From: Streptomyces sp. NBC_00234
Lineage (GTDB): Bacteria > Actinomycetota > Actinomycetes > Streptomycetales > Streptomycetaceae
DNA: 64,000 bases
NCBI RefSeq assembly: GCF_036195325.1
Contig: NZ_CP108101.1
Location: forward strand, 496,001-560,000
Direction of reading: 5' to 3'
The translations under genes were made by a program, and so were the position numbers. Of this stretch, positions 37,125 through 47,448 are shown in pieces. Positions within the stretch are counted from its first letter, which is position 1; each line of letters opens with the position of its first letter. Below the pieces are notes generated by a model, which worked only from the letters and a program-made list of their open reading frames with translations, searched no databases and was not told the DNA's origin.

Positions 37125-37260
37125 GGCGCCAGTGTCACCGACGGCCCGGACCCGGCGGAAGCGGGTGTCGCGCACGGGCTCGGGGCCACACGACCGGGAA
37201 CGTCGAAGCGGGCCGTCGCTCACCTGCGACGGCCCGCACGGCGGGAGGTGGCTCCCGGTG

Positions 37261-38301
37261 TCAGCCGTTGGGGAGGATCACGGCGCGACCGTTGATCTGG
37301 CCGGCGTGGAGCCGCTCGTAGGCGAGCGGCGCCTCGTCGATCGAGTACGTCTCGACGTGGACGTCGACGGCCCCGGCGTGGGCGAGGTCGAGGACTTCGG
37401 CGAGCTCCTTGCGCGAGCCCCAGTACGGCGCGGTGACGGTCGCTCCGTACGGCAGCACACCGAAGCCGACCGGGAGGGTGCCGCCACCGATGCCGACGAT
37501 GGTGACGTCGCCGTCGACGCGGGCGACCGCTCCGGCCGTCTTCACGGTGGGCGGCGCGCCGACGAAGTCGAGGACGACGTGCGCCCCGTTCCCACCGGTC
37601 ATTTCGAGCACCTTGGCGGCGGCGTGCTCGTCGGACAGGACGGCCTCGTGGGCTCCCACAGTCCTGGCCAGGGCGAGCTTCTCGTCGCTGACGTCGAGCG
37701 CGATGACCCGCGCCGAGGTCATGGCGCGGAGGAGCTGGATCGCGACGTGGCCGAGGCCGCCCGTGCCGATGACGACCGCCGTGGCACCGGGCACCAGCTT
37801 GGGCATCGAGCGCTGGATCGCGTGGTACGGGGTCAGGCCGGCGTCGGTGAGCGGCACCGTCTTCACCGGGTCGAGGTCGCCGATCGGCACCAGGTGGCGC
37901 GGGTTGTCGACGATCATGTACTCGGCCATGGCACCGGGGGCGCCGAGGCCGGGCGGGACGATGCCGAGCTCCTTGGCGCGCAGGCAGTAGTTCTCCTTGC
38001 CCTCGGCGCAGTTGACGCACATACCGCAGCCCCAGGGACCGTAGACGGCCACCGAGTCGCCGACCGAGAATCCGCTCACTCCGTCGCCGAGGGCGGCGAC
38101 GGTGCCGACTCCCTCGTGCCCCAGGGTGAGGGGCAGCGGGAAGGGGAGCTGTTCGGCGGGCCAGCTCATCACGGCGATGTCGGAGTGACACACCCCGGCG
38201 GCGGTGACCTTCAGCAGGACCTGCCCCGGGCCCACCTCGGGGTCGGGCACGGTGACGACCTCGGGAGCGGCACCGACGGTGCGGTACTGAACGGCTTTCA
38301 T
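37261..38301 (-). CDS. Zinc-dependent NAD(P) alcohol dehydrogenase (copy 2)
   Basis: Identical in sequence to the protein at 32167-33207 (346 aa, complete catalytic and structural zinc sites). In this unit the gene downstream on its strand is the truncated DUF6191 rather than the intact one; the 12-bp terminator stem between them (37208-37237) is kept. Confidence 0.92.
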   Translation of the reverse strand: MKAVQYRTVGAAPEVVTVPDPEVGPGQVLLKVTAAGVCHSDIAVMSWPAEQLPFPLPLTLGHEGVGTVAALGDGVSGFSVGDSVAVYGPWGCGMCVNCAEGKENYCLRAKELGIVPPGLGAPGAMAEYMIVDNPRHLVPIGDLDPVKTVPLTDAGLTPYHAIQRSMPKLVPGATAVVIGTGGLGHVAIQLLRAMTSARVIALDVSDEKLALARTVGAHEAVLSDEHAAAKVLEMTGGNGAHVVLDFVGAPPTVKTAGAVARVDGDVTIVGIGGGTLPVGFGVLPYGATVTAPYWGSRKELAEVLDLAHAGAVDVHVETYSIDEAPLAYERLHAGQINGRAVILPNG

Positions 38302-38369
38302 GGGGTTCTCCTCAGTCTTTCCTTTTACTCATTGCTCGCCCCCCGGCCCCCGTTCGCCACTCGGGGCGG

Positions 38370-39146
38370 TCATGCGGCGGAGTAGCCGCCGTCCACGAGG
38401 TGGTAGCTGCCGTGGATGAACGACGCGCGGTCGGAGAGCAGGAAGGCGGCGAGTTCGGCCACTTCCTCGGCCGTGCCGAGCCGTCCGGCCGGGTGCAGCG
38501 AGATGAGGTGCTCGCGGGCCGGTCCCTCGGTGTTGCGCAGCAGCGGGGTGTCGATGAAGCCGGGGCCGACCGCGTTGATCCGGACGTTCTGGGCGGCGTA
38601 TTCGAGGGCCGCCGACTTGGTGAGGCCGACGACGCCGTGCTTGGCGGCGACGTAGGCAGGCGATCCCGCGAAGCCGTTGGTGCCGAGGATCGACGCCATG
38701 TTGACGATGGCGCCGCCGCCCGCGGCGACGATCGCGGGGAGCTCGTAGCGCAGCGAGTGGAAGACACCGCTGAGGTTGGTCGCGACGACCCGGTTCCAGT
38801 CCTCGATCGCGTACTCGCCGGTGGGGGCGGACGGGCCGCCGATGCCCGCGTTGTTCACGGCGAGGTGCAGGGCGCCGAACGTCTCGACGGCGAAGCGCAC
38901 ACCGGCTTCGACGGAGGCGGGGTCGGTCACGTCCATGGCGACGGCCGCGGCCTTGGCGCCGGCGGCTTCCAGTTCCGCAGCTGCCTTACGGGCGCTTTCC
39001 TCGTCGTAGTCGGCGATGACCACGGCCGCGCCGCCGGCGGCCAGTCGCCCGGCCAGCGCGAGGCCGATGCCGGAGGCGCCACCGGTGACGAGGGCCGTGC
39101 GGCCCGCGAACTCGGCTTCGGCGACGGTGGGGGTGTCGGTGCTCAT
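38370..39146 (-). CDS. Short-chain dehydrogenase/reductase (copy 2)
   Basis: Identical to the SDR at 33276-34052 with the same four-base overlap with its tetR gene. All catalytic residues are retained, so there is no sign of decay of the duplicate. Confidence 0.93.
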   Translation of the reverse strand: MSTDTPTVAEAEFAGRTALVTGGASGIGLALAGRLAAGGAAVVIADYDEESARKAAAELEAAGAKAAAVAMDVTDPASVEAGVRFAVETFGALHLAVNNAGIGGPSAPTGEYAIEDWNRVVATNLSGVFHSLRYELPAIVAAGGGAIVNMASILGTNGFAGSPAYVAAKHGVVGLTKSAALEYAAQNVRINAVGPGFIDTPLLRNTEGPAREHLISLHPAGRLGTAEEVAELAAFLLSDRASFIHGSYHLVDGGYSAA

Positions 39147-39817
39147 GAGATGTCGTTTCCTTCCGTGGTGCTGTGGTGCTGCTCCGCCCCGGCCGGCTGC
39201 CTCGTGAGCAGATCGCCGGCGAGGGCGTCGAATGCCTGGACGACCAGGACGGGCAGATCGGCGGGAGCGCCGCCGCGCACCCAGGCGGCCTGGGCGGCGA
39301 GGAGCGCTCCCGCCCCGGCCGCGACCGTGACGGCGGGACGGATGTCCTGCCGAGGGTCGACGCCCATCCGGTCGGCGATGATGGCGACCGACTCCTCCTG
39401 GGCGTCCACCCGGATGTGGTGGAACGCCGCGTAGAGGGTCGGCTCCTCCTCGGCCACGACCAGCAGGTCGAAGATCCGGGGACGGCGGTGCCAGGGTTCG
39501 GCGGTGGTGTCGCCGAGCCAGTCGAGGACCGCGCGCCGGTAGGCGGTGAGCGGGGGTTCCTCGGCGGGTCGGGCTCGCAGGGCGTCGTTGATCCGGCCCC
39601 CGTCGCCTCGCAGCGAGTCGAGGACGGCGACTTCCTTGCTCGCGAAGTACCGGCTGAAGGTGCGCCGGTCGACGTCCGCGCGTTCCGCGATCTCCTCGAC
39701 CGTCACGTTCTTCAGGCCCCGGTCGAGTACGAGCTCGAAAGCTGCCTGCGCCAGCGTGTCCCGGGTCCGGCGAGCCTTGCGGCTGCGCCTCTCCGGGGCC
39801 TTCCGTTCCGCGTTCAT
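39143..39817 (-). CDS. TetR-family regulator (copy 2)
   Basis: Identical to the regulator at 34049-34723, with its own copy of the upstream 34-bp palindrome (39839-39872). Each amplified unit is therefore self-contained for regulation. Confidence 0.9.
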   Translation of the reverse strand: MNAERKAPERRSRKARRTRDTLAQAAFELVLDRGLKNVTVEEIAERADVDRRTFSRYFASKEVAVLDSLRGDGGRINDALRARPAEEPPLTAYRRAVLDWLGDTTAEPWHRRPRIFDLLVVAEEEPTLYAAFHHIRVDAQEESVAIIADRMGVDPRQDIRPAVTVAAGAGALLAAQAAWVRGGAPADLPVLVVQAFDALAGDLLTRQPAGAEQHHSTTEGNDIS

Positions 39818-40160
39818 ATGTGCACCGTACACCCAAAAATGTCCCGACGCGACAGAAGTCTCGTCGGGACATCCCGAGGTGCGACACGAGCCCTCCGCCC
39901 GGATCGAACCGGAGGCCACGAGCGCGATCCGCGACGGAAGCACCTCGGCGCCGCCGCACCCTGACGCACGCCAGGCCACTGACCTGCGCATTCACGAGCA
40001 CATCGCCACAGTGGCGCCATCGACGACGCAAGCGGCGCCACATATGGCAACGCAGTGGTGCCATTCATGTGCCATGATGGCACCACTGGCAGCGCACCAC
40101 TCGGCCACGCAGGCCGAAGGGTGCGCGATTCGCGGAGTGAGCCATCAAAGGGGTCGGGTC

Positions 40161-40682
40161 ATGGAGACAACACAGAGCCAGGAGCAGGCGGCCCCGGGCG
40201 CCATCACCGCCTTCGCCCGCTTCGTGCTCTGCGGCGGCGGGGTGGGGCTCGCCTCCAGCTTCGCCGTGGTGGCCCTCGCCTCCTGGATTCCCTGGGTCCT
40301 GGCCAACGCCCTGATCACCGTGGTCTCCACGCTCCTGGCCACCGAGCTGCACGCCCGCTTCACCTTCGGCGCGGGCGGACGCGCGACCTGGCGCCAGCAC
40401 ACGCAGTCGGCCGGGTCCGCGGCAGCTGCCTACGCGGTGACCTGCGTGGCGATGTTCGTCCTGCAGCACCTGGTGGCAGGGCCCGGTGCGGTGCTGGAGC
40501 AGGTCGTCTACCTGTCCGCCTCCGCGCTCGCCGGAATCGCCCGGTTCGCGGTGCTGCGCCTCGTCGTCTTCGCGCGGAACCACGCGCAGGGCGCTGCCAC
40601 CCGCACCACCCCGCCCGTGCCCACGACGGTGGCCCGCACCTCGGCCCCGGCCGAGGCCGCGGCGCTCTGCCGCGCCGCCTGA
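40161..40682 (+). CDS. GtrA-like small membrane protein (copy 2)
   Basis: Identical to the protein at 35067-35588, with the same upstream palindrome array (40054-40087). Confidence 0.75.
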   Translation: METTQSQEQAAPGAITAFARFVLCGGGVGLASSFAVVALASWIPWVLANALITVVSTLLATELHARFTFGAGGRATWRQHTQSAGSAAAAYAVTCVAMFVLQHLVAGPGAVLEQVVYLSASALAGIARFAVLRLVVFARNHAQGAATRTTPPVPTTVARTSAPAEAAALCRAA

Positions 40683-40717
40683 CCGGCTCCGGACCTTCTC
40701 GGGGCCGGGCCCACGGC

Positions 40718-41938
40718 CTAGGGAGTGTCCGCGGTCAGCAGCCCGTTCGCACGCGGCAGTTCGGGCTGCCGCGTGCGGTGCACGGTCGCCCCACGGAGGG
40801 CGAGCACCGCTATGTCGTCGCGGCGGACCCCGCCGGTGAACGCTTCGAGGTCGGTGCGGAGCGCGTCCAGGACCTCGCGGGGGCCCCAGCGCACCCAGCG
40901 GTCCAGACGTTCGTCCAGCGGGTAGAAGGCGCCCGACGCGTCGCGCGCCTCGGTGACGCCGTCCGTGCACACCAGCAGGGTGGCGCCGGACGGAAAGTCG
41001 AACCACTCGGCGGTCCGTACCTCGGGGCTGAGTTCCGCCATGCCGAGCGGCACGGAGGTCCGCCGGAGCCGGACGACGCGGGCCTCCCCGTCGTGGAGCA
41101 TCCGCGGCGCGATGTGACCGCAGTTGACGGCCTCCACCCGGCCGTCGGAGTCGAAGCCGAGGATCAGGGCCGTCACGAAGCGTTCGGTCTCACCGGCCTG
41201 GGCGGAGGTGGCGTTGTGCCGGACGACCGCGTCCTCCAGTGCGTCGGCGACCCCGGTGAGCGCCGGCTCGCGGAAGGCGGCTTCGCGGAAGGCGCCGAGG
41301 GCGGCGAGGCCCGCTCCCATCGCGGCCAGGCCCTTGCCCTGCACATCGCCGATGATGACCCGGGTGCCGTGCGGCGACTCGACGACCTCGTAGATGTCTC
41401 CGCCGACGAGACGATCCTCCTCGATGGGCTCGTAGAGTCCATGGGCGAAGACCTGGTCGGTCAGGACGGGCAGCGGGCGCAGGATCTGCCGCTGGAGCGC
41501 TCCGGCGGCGGTCCGCAGCCTCGCGAGCTCGACGGCGTGGCGGATGCGCATGGCGCAGGACCCCACACCGAGGCCGCAGGCGAGCACGGAGAATCCGATG
41601 CTGAGCGCAAGAGCCCAGAAGGTGTCGCCGATCAGGAGACGGGAGACGACGATGACAGCCGTGACCCAGAGGGCGACCGACACGGTCTGACGGACCGTGC
41701 AGAAGACCGAGGCGAGTGCGGGGGCGACCACCAGCAGCGGAATGACCTGGAGGTCGGCGCCTATGAGGTAGTCGAGGACCACGACGAGGACGGTGAACAC
41801 GGCCACGACGCCGGTCAGCGCGCGGTTCCCGATGCGGGACGCACCGGCTGCCGCCTCCCTCGCGTCCAGTTCCGCCGGCCGGGGCACGCGTCCTGTCGTA
41901 CGACGCCTGATTCCCGTGGTCACTCGCACCTCTCCCAT
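40718..41938 (-). CDS. Membrane SpoIIE-type PP2C serine phosphatase (copy 2)
   Basis: Identical to the phosphatase at 35624-36844. Its upstream neighbour is the truncated DUF6191 gene of copy 3, so it shares the altered promoter context of copies 1 and 3. Confidence 0.92.
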   Translation of the reverse strand: MGEVRVTTGIRRRTTGRVPRPAELDAREAAAGASRIGNRALTGVVAVFTVLVVVLDYLIGADLQVIPLLVVAPALASVFCTVRQTVSVALWVTAVIVVSRLLIGDTFWALALSIGFSVLACGLGVGSCAMRIRHAVELARLRTAAGALQRQILRPLPVLTDQVFAHGLYEPIEEDRLVGGDIYEVVESPHGTRVIIGDVQGKGLAAMGAGLAALGAFREAAFREPALTGVADALEDAVVRHNATSAQAGETERFVTALILGFDSDGRVEAVNCGHIAPRMLHDGEARVVRLRRTSVPLGMAELSPEVRTAEWFDFPSGATLLVCTDGVTEARDASGAFYPLDERLDRWVRWGPREVLDALRTDLEAFTGGVRRDDIAVLALRGATVHRTRQPELPRANGLLTADTP

Positions 41939-41965
41939 CTCCTGTCGTCCACTCCGTTTCCACTC

Positions 41966-42218
41966 GCGGGGCGCCGTCCTCCTCGTCGTCGCGCATCAGG
42001 AGCGCGCTGCGGCGCTCCTTGAGCTCGCTCTGCTTGCCGGGCGAGAAGGTGGCGTGCAACTGCTCGAAGCCCGTCGCCGACACCTGGCCCCTGCGGGCGC
42101 TGTTGCGCCATGGCAGCATGCCGGCCCGCCCCGCGCGGAGCAGGATCTGGTCGACGAAGGCGAGCAGGGTGAGCCCGATGACCAGTCCGGGCAACGTCAT
42201 CAGCACGGCGAATTCCAT
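41966..42218 (-). pseudogene. Truncated DUF6191 gene at repeat junction 2/3
   Basis: Same truncation as at 36872; the chimeric frame continues to 41190. It faces the copy 2 phosphatase start. Confidence 0.8.
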
Positions 42219-42354
42219 GGCGCCAGTGTCACCGACGGCCCGGACCCGGCGGAAGCGGGTGTCGCGCACGGGCTCGGGGCCACACGACCGGGAACGTCGA
42301 AGCGGGCCGTCGCTCACCTGCGACGGCCCGCACGGCGGGAGGTGGCTCCCGGTG

Positions 42355-43395
42355 TCAGCCGTTGGGGAGGATCACGGCGCGACCGTTGATCTGGCCGGCG
42401 TGGAGCCGCTCGTAGGCGAGCGGCGCCTCGTCGATCGAGTACGTCTCGACGTGGACGTCGACGGCCCCGGCGTGGGCGAGGTCGAGGACTTCGGCGAGCT
42501 CCTTGCGCGAGCCCCAGTACGGCGCGGTGACGGTCGCTCCGTACGGCAGCACACCGAAGCCGACCGGGAGGGTGCCGCCACCGATGCCGACGATGGTGAC
42601 GTCGCCGTCGACGCGGGCGACCGCTCCGGCCGTCTTCACGGTGGGCGGCGCGCCGACGAAGTCGAGGACGACGTGCGCCCCGTTCCCACCGGTCATTTCG
42701 AGCACCTTGGCGGCGGCGTGCTCGTCGGACAGGACGGCCTCGTGGGCTCCCACAGTCCTGGCCAGGGCGAGCTTCTCGTCGCTGACGTCGAGCGCGATGA
42801 CCCGCGCCGAGGTCATGGCGCGGAGGAGCTGGATCGCGACGTGGCCGAGGCCGCCCGTGCCGATGACGACCGCCGTGGCACCGGGCACCAGCTTGGGCAT
42901 CGAGCGCTGGATCGCGTGGTACGGGGTCAGGCCGGCGTCGGTGAGCGGCACCGTCTTCACCGGGTCGAGGTCGCCGATCGGCACCAGGTGGCGCGGGTTG
43001 TCGACGATCATGTACTCGGCCATGGCACCGGGGGCGCCGAGGCCGGGCGGGACGATGCCGAGCTCCTTGGCGCGCAGGCAGTAGTTCTCCTTGCCCTCGG
43101 CGCAGTTGACGCACATACCGCAGCCCCAGGGACCGTAGACGGCCACCGAGTCGCCGACCGAGAATCCGCTCACTCCGTCGCCGAGGGCGGCGACGGTGCC
43201 GACTCCCTCGTGCCCCAGGGTGAGGGGCAGCGGGAAGGGGAGCTGTTCGGCGGGCCAGCTCATCACGGCGATGTCGGAGTGACACACCCCGGCGGCGGTG
43301 ACCTTCAGCAGGACCTGCCCCGGGCCCACCTCGGGGTCGGGCACGGTGACGACCTCGGGAGCGGCACCGACGGTGCGGTACTGAACGGCTTTCAT
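42355..43395 (-). CDS. Zinc-dependent NAD(P) alcohol dehydrogenase (copy 3)
   Basis: Identical to the first copy; the terminator stem follows at 42302-42331. Confidence 0.92.
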   Translation of the reverse strand: MKAVQYRTVGAAPEVVTVPDPEVGPGQVLLKVTAAGVCHSDIAVMSWPAEQLPFPLPLTLGHEGVGTVAALGDGVSGFSVGDSVAVYGPWGCGMCVNCAEGKENYCLRAKELGIVPPGLGAPGAMAEYMIVDNPRHLVPIGDLDPVKTVPLTDAGLTPYHAIQRSMPKLVPGATAVVIGTGGLGHVAIQLLRAMTSARVIALDVSDEKLALARTVGAHEAVLSDEHAAAKVLEMTGGNGAHVVLDFVGAPPTVKTAGAVARVDGDVTIVGIGGGTLPVGFGVLPYGATVTAPYWGSRKELAEVLDLAHAGAVDVHVETYSIDEAPLAYERLHAGQINGRAVILPNG

Positions 43396-43463
43396 GGGGT
43401 TCTCCTCAGTCTTTCCTTTTACTCATTGCTCGCCCCCCGGCCCCCGTTCGCCACTCGGGGCGG

Positions 43464-44240
43464 TCATGCGGCGGAGTAGCCGCCGTCCACGAGGTGGTAG
43501 CTGCCGTGGATGAACGACGCGCGGTCGGAGAGCAGGAAGGCGGCGAGTTCGGCCACTTCCTCGGCCGTGCCGAGCCGTCCGGCCGGGTGCAGCGAGATGA
43601 GGTGCTCGCGGGCCGGTCCCTCGGTGTTGCGCAGCAGCGGGGTGTCGATGAAGCCGGGGCCGACCGCGTTGATCCGGACGTTCTGGGCGGCGTATTCGAG
43701 GGCCGCCGACTTGGTGAGGCCGACGACGCCGTGCTTGGCGGCGACGTAGGCAGGCGATCCCGCGAAGCCGTTGGTGCCGAGGATCGACGCCATGTTGACG
43801 ATGGCGCCGCCGCCCGCGGCGACGATCGCGGGGAGCTCGTAGCGCAGCGAGTGGAAGACACCGCTGAGGTTGGTCGCGACGACCCGGTTCCAGTCCTCGA
43901 TCGCGTACTCGCCGGTGGGGGCGGACGGGCCGCCGATGCCCGCGTTGTTCACGGCGAGGTGCAGGGCGCCGAACGTCTCGACGGCGAAGCGCACACCGGC
44001 TTCGACGGAGGCGGGGTCGGTCACGTCCATGGCGACGGCCGCGGCCTTGGCGCCGGCGGCTTCCAGTTCCGCAGCTGCCTTACGGGCGCTTTCCTCGTCG
44101 TAGTCGGCGATGACCACGGCCGCGCCGCCGGCGGCCAGTCGCCCGGCCAGCGCGAGGCCGATGCCGGAGGCGCCACCGGTGACGAGGGCCGTGCGGCCCG
44201 CGAACTCGGCTTCGGCGACGGTGGGGGTGTCGGTGCTCAT
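43464..44240 (-). CDS. Short-chain dehydrogenase/reductase (copy 3)
   Basis: Identical to the SDR at 33276-34052; start codon overlaps its tetR stop. Confidence 0.93.
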   Translation of the reverse strand: MSTDTPTVAEAEFAGRTALVTGGASGIGLALAGRLAAGGAAVVIADYDEESARKAAAELEAAGAKAAAVAMDVTDPASVEAGVRFAVETFGALHLAVNNAGIGGPSAPTGEYAIEDWNRVVATNLSGVFHSLRYELPAIVAAGGGAIVNMASILGTNGFAGSPAYVAAKHGVVGLTKSAALEYAAQNVRINAVGPGFIDTPLLRNTEGPAREHLISLHPAGRLGTAEEVAELAAFLLSDRASFIHGSYHLVDGGYSAA

Positions 44241-44911
44241 GAGATGTCGTTTCCTTCCGTGGTGCTGTGGTGCTGCTCCGCCCCGGCCGGCTGCCTCGTG
44301 AGCAGATCGCCGGCGAGGGCGTCGAATGCCTGGACGACCAGGACGGGCAGATCGGCGGGAGCGCCGCCGCGCACCCAGGCGGCCTGGGCGGCGAGGAGCG
44401 CTCCCGCCCCGGCCGCGACCGTGACGGCGGGACGGATGTCCTGCCGAGGGTCGACGCCCATCCGGTCGGCGATGATGGCGACCGACTCCTCCTGGGCGTC
44501 CACCCGGATGTGGTGGAACGCCGCGTAGAGGGTCGGCTCCTCCTCGGCCACGACCAGCAGGTCGAAGATCCGGGGACGGCGGTGCCAGGGTTCGGCGGTG
44601 GTGTCGCCGAGCCAGTCGAGGACCGCGCGCCGGTAGGCGGTGAGCGGGGGTTCCTCGGCGGGTCGGGCTCGCAGGGCGTCGTTGATCCGGCCCCCGTCGC
44701 CTCGCAGCGAGTCGAGGACGGCGACTTCCTTGCTCGCGAAGTACCGGCTGAAGGTGCGCCGGTCGACGTCCGCGCGTTCCGCGATCTCCTCGACCGTCAC
44801 GTTCTTCAGGCCCCGGTCGAGTACGAGCTCGAAAGCTGCCTGCGCCAGCGTGTCCCGGGTCCGGCGAGCCTTGCGGCTGCGCCTCTCCGGGGCCTTCCGT
44901 TCCGCGTTCAT
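44237..44911 (-). CDS. TetR-family regulator (copy 3)
   Basis: Identical to the regulator at 34049-34723; probable operator at 44933-44966. Confidence 0.9.
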   Translation of the reverse strand: MNAERKAPERRSRKARRTRDTLAQAAFELVLDRGLKNVTVEEIAERADVDRRTFSRYFASKEVAVLDSLRGDGGRINDALRARPAEEPPLTAYRRAVLDWLGDTTAEPWHRRPRIFDLLVVAEEEPTLYAAFHHIRVDAQEESVAIIADRMGVDPRQDIRPAVTVAAGAGALLAAQAAWVRGGAPADLPVLVVQAFDALAGDLLTRQPAGAEQHHSTTEGNDIS

Positions 44912-45254
44912 ATGTGCACCGTACACCCAAAAATGTCCCGACGCGACAGAAGTCTCGTCGGGACATCCCGAGGTGCGACACGAGCCCTCCGCCCGGATCG
45001 AACCGGAGGCCACGAGCGCGATCCGCGACGGAAGCACCTCGGCGCCGCCGCACCCTGACGCACGCCAGGCCACTGACCTGCGCATTCACGAGCACATCGC
45101 CACAGTGGCGCCATCGACGACGCAAGCGGCGCCACATATGGCAACGCAGTGGTGCCATTCATGTGCCATGATGGCACCACTGGCAGCGCACCACTCGGCC
45201 ACGCAGGCCGAAGGGTGCGCGATTCGCGGAGTGAGCCATCAAAGGGGTCGGGTC

Positions 45255-45776
45255 ATGGAGACAACACAGAGCCAGGAGCAGGCGGCCCCGGGCGCCATCA
45301 CCGCCTTCGCCCGCTTCGTGCTCTGCGGCGGCGGGGTGGGGCTCGCCTCCAGCTTCGCCGTGGTGGCCCTCGCCTCCTGGATTCCCTGGGTCCTGGCCAA
45401 CGCCCTGATCACCGTGGTCTCCACGCTCCTGGCCACCGAGCTGCACGCCCGCTTCACCTTCGGCGCGGGCGGACGCGCGACCTGGCGCCAGCACACGCAG
45501 TCGGCCGGGTCCGCGGCAGCTGCCTACGCGGTGACCTGCGTGGCGATGTTCGTCCTGCAGCACCTGGTGGCAGGGCCCGGTGCGGTGCTGGAGCAGGTCG
45601 TCTACCTGTCCGCCTCCGCGCTCGCCGGAATCGCCCGGTTCGCGGTGCTGCGCCTCGTCGTCTTCGCGCGGAACCACGCGCAGGGCGCTGCCACCCGCAC
45701 CACCCCGCCCGTGCCCACGACGGTGGCCCGCACCTCGGCCCCGGCCGAGGCCGCGGCGCTCTGCCGCGCCGCCTGA
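45255..45776 (+). CDS. GtrA-like small membrane protein (copy 3)
   Basis: Identical to the protein at 35067-35588; palindrome upstream at 45148-45181. Confidence 0.75.
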   Translation: METTQSQEQAAPGAITAFARFVLCGGGVGLASSFAVVALASWIPWVLANALITVVSTLLATELHARFTFGAGGRATWRQHTQSAGSAAAAYAVTCVAMFVLQHLVAGPGAVLEQVVYLSASALAGIARFAVLRLVVFARNHAQGAATRTTPPVPTTVARTSAPAEAAALCRAA

Positions 45777-45811
45777 CCGGCTCCGGACCTTCTCGGGGCC
45801 GGGCCCACGGC

Positions 45812-47032
45812 CTAGGGAGTGTCCGCGGTCAGCAGCCCGTTCGCACGCGGCAGTTCGGGCTGCCGCGTGCGGTGCACGGTCGCCCCACGGAGGGCGAGCA
45901 CCGCTATGTCGTCGCGGCGGACCCCGCCGGTGAACGCTTCGAGGTCGGTGCGGAGCGCGTCCAGGACCTCGCGGGGGCCCCAGCGCACCCAGCGGTCCAG
46001 ACGTTCGTCCAGCGGGTAGAAGGCGCCCGACGCGTCGCGCGCCTCGGTGACGCCGTCCGTGCACACCAGCAGGGTGGCGCCGGACGGAAAGTCGAACCAC
46101 TCGGCGGTCCGTACCTCGGGGCTGAGTTCCGCCATGCCGAGCGGCACGGAGGTCCGCCGGAGCCGGACGACGCGGGCCTCCCCGTCGTGGAGCATCCGCG
46201 GCGCGATGTGACCGCAGTTGACGGCCTCCACCCGGCCGTCGGAGTCGAAGCCGAGGATCAGGGCCGTCACGAAGCGTTCGGTCTCACCGGCCTGGGCGGA
46301 GGTGGCGTTGTGCCGGACGACCGCGTCCTCCAGTGCGTCGGCGACCCCGGTGAGCGCCGGCTCGCGGAAGGCGGCTTCGCGGAAGGCGCCGAGGGCGGCG
46401 AGGCCCGCTCCCATCGCGGCCAGGCCCTTGCCCTGCACATCGCCGATGATGACCCGGGTGCCGTGCGGCGACTCGACGACCTCGTAGATGTCTCCGCCGA
46501 CGAGACGATCCTCCTCGATGGGCTCGTAGAGTCCATGGGCGAAGACCTGGTCGGTCAGGACGGGCAGCGGGCGCAGGATCTGCCGCTGGAGCGCTCCGGC
46601 GGCGGTCCGCAGCCTCGCGAGCTCGACGGCGTGGCGGATGCGCATGGCGCAGGACCCCACACCGAGGCCGCAGGCGAGCACGGAGAATCCGATGCTGAGC
46701 GCAAGAGCCCAGAAGGTGTCGCCGATCAGGAGACGGGAGACGACGATGACAGCCGTGACCCAGAGGGCGACCGACACGGTCTGACGGACCGTGCAGAAGA
46801 CCGAGGCGAGTGCGGGGGCGACCACCAGCAGCGGAATGACCTGGAGGTCGGCGCCTATGAGGTAGTCGAGGACCACGACGAGGACGGTGAACACGGCCAC
46901 GACGCCGGTCAGCGCGCGGTTCCCGATGCGGGACGCACCGGCTGCCGCCTCCCTCGCGTCCAGTTCCGCCGGCCGGGGCACGCGTCCTGTCGTACGACGC
47001 CTGATTCCCGTGGTCACTCGCACCTCTCCCAT
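45812..47032 (-). CDS. Membrane SpoIIE-type PP2C serine phosphatase (copy 3)
   Basis: Identical to the first copy; preceded by the truncated DUF6191 gene of copy 4. Confidence 0.92.
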   Translation of the reverse strand: MGEVRVTTGIRRRTTGRVPRPAELDAREAAAGASRIGNRALTGVVAVFTVLVVVLDYLIGADLQVIPLLVVAPALASVFCTVRQTVSVALWVTAVIVVSRLLIGDTFWALALSIGFSVLACGLGVGSCAMRIRHAVELARLRTAAGALQRQILRPLPVLTDQVFAHGLYEPIEEDRLVGGDIYEVVESPHGTRVIIGDVQGKGLAAMGAGLAALGAFREAAFREPALTGVADALEDAVVRHNATSAQAGETERFVTALILGFDSDGRVEAVNCGHIAPRMLHDGEARVVRLRRTSVPLGMAELSPEVRTAEWFDFPSGATLLVCTDGVTEARDASGAFYPLDERLDRWVRWGPREVLDALRTDLEAFTGGVRRDDIAVLALRGATVHRTRQPELPRANGLLTADTP

Positions 47033-47059
47033 CTCCTGTCGTCCACTCCGTTTCCACTC

Positions 47060-47312
47060 GCGGGGCGCCGTCCTCCTCGTCGTCGCGCATCAGGAGCGCG
47101 CTGCGGCGCTCCTTGAGCTCGCTCTGCTTGCCGGGCGAGAAGGTGGCGTGCAACTGCTCGAAGCCCGTCGCCGACACCTGGCCCCTGCGGGCGCTGTTGC
47201 GCCATGGCAGCATGCCGGCCCGCCCCGCGCGGAGCAGGATCTGGTCGACGAAGGCGAGCAGGGTGAGCCCGATGACCAGTCCGGGCAACGTCATCAGCAC
47301 GGCGAATTCCAT
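47060..47312 (-). pseudogene. Truncated DUF6191 gene at repeat junction 3/4
   Basis: Same truncation as the other two junctions; the chimeric frame continues to 46284. It faces the copy 3 phosphatase start. Confidence 0.8.
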
Positions 47313-47448
47313 GGCGCCAGTGTCACCGACGGCCCGGACCCGGCGGAAGCGGGTGTCGCGCACGGGCTCGGGGCCACACGACCGGGAACGTCGAAGCGGG
47401 CCGTCGCTCACCTGCGACGGCCCGCACGGCGGGAGGTGGCTCCCGGTG

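Larger units (their letters stand above)
36872..41965. repeat. Tandem 5,094-bp repeat, copy 2
   Basis: Second unit, joined directly to copy 1 at 36871/36872 (CCACTC then GCGGGGCGCC) without added or shared bases. Confidence 0.97.
41966..47059. repeat. Tandem 5,094-bp repeat, copy 3
   Basis: Third unit, same blunt join at 41965/41966. Confidence 0.97.
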
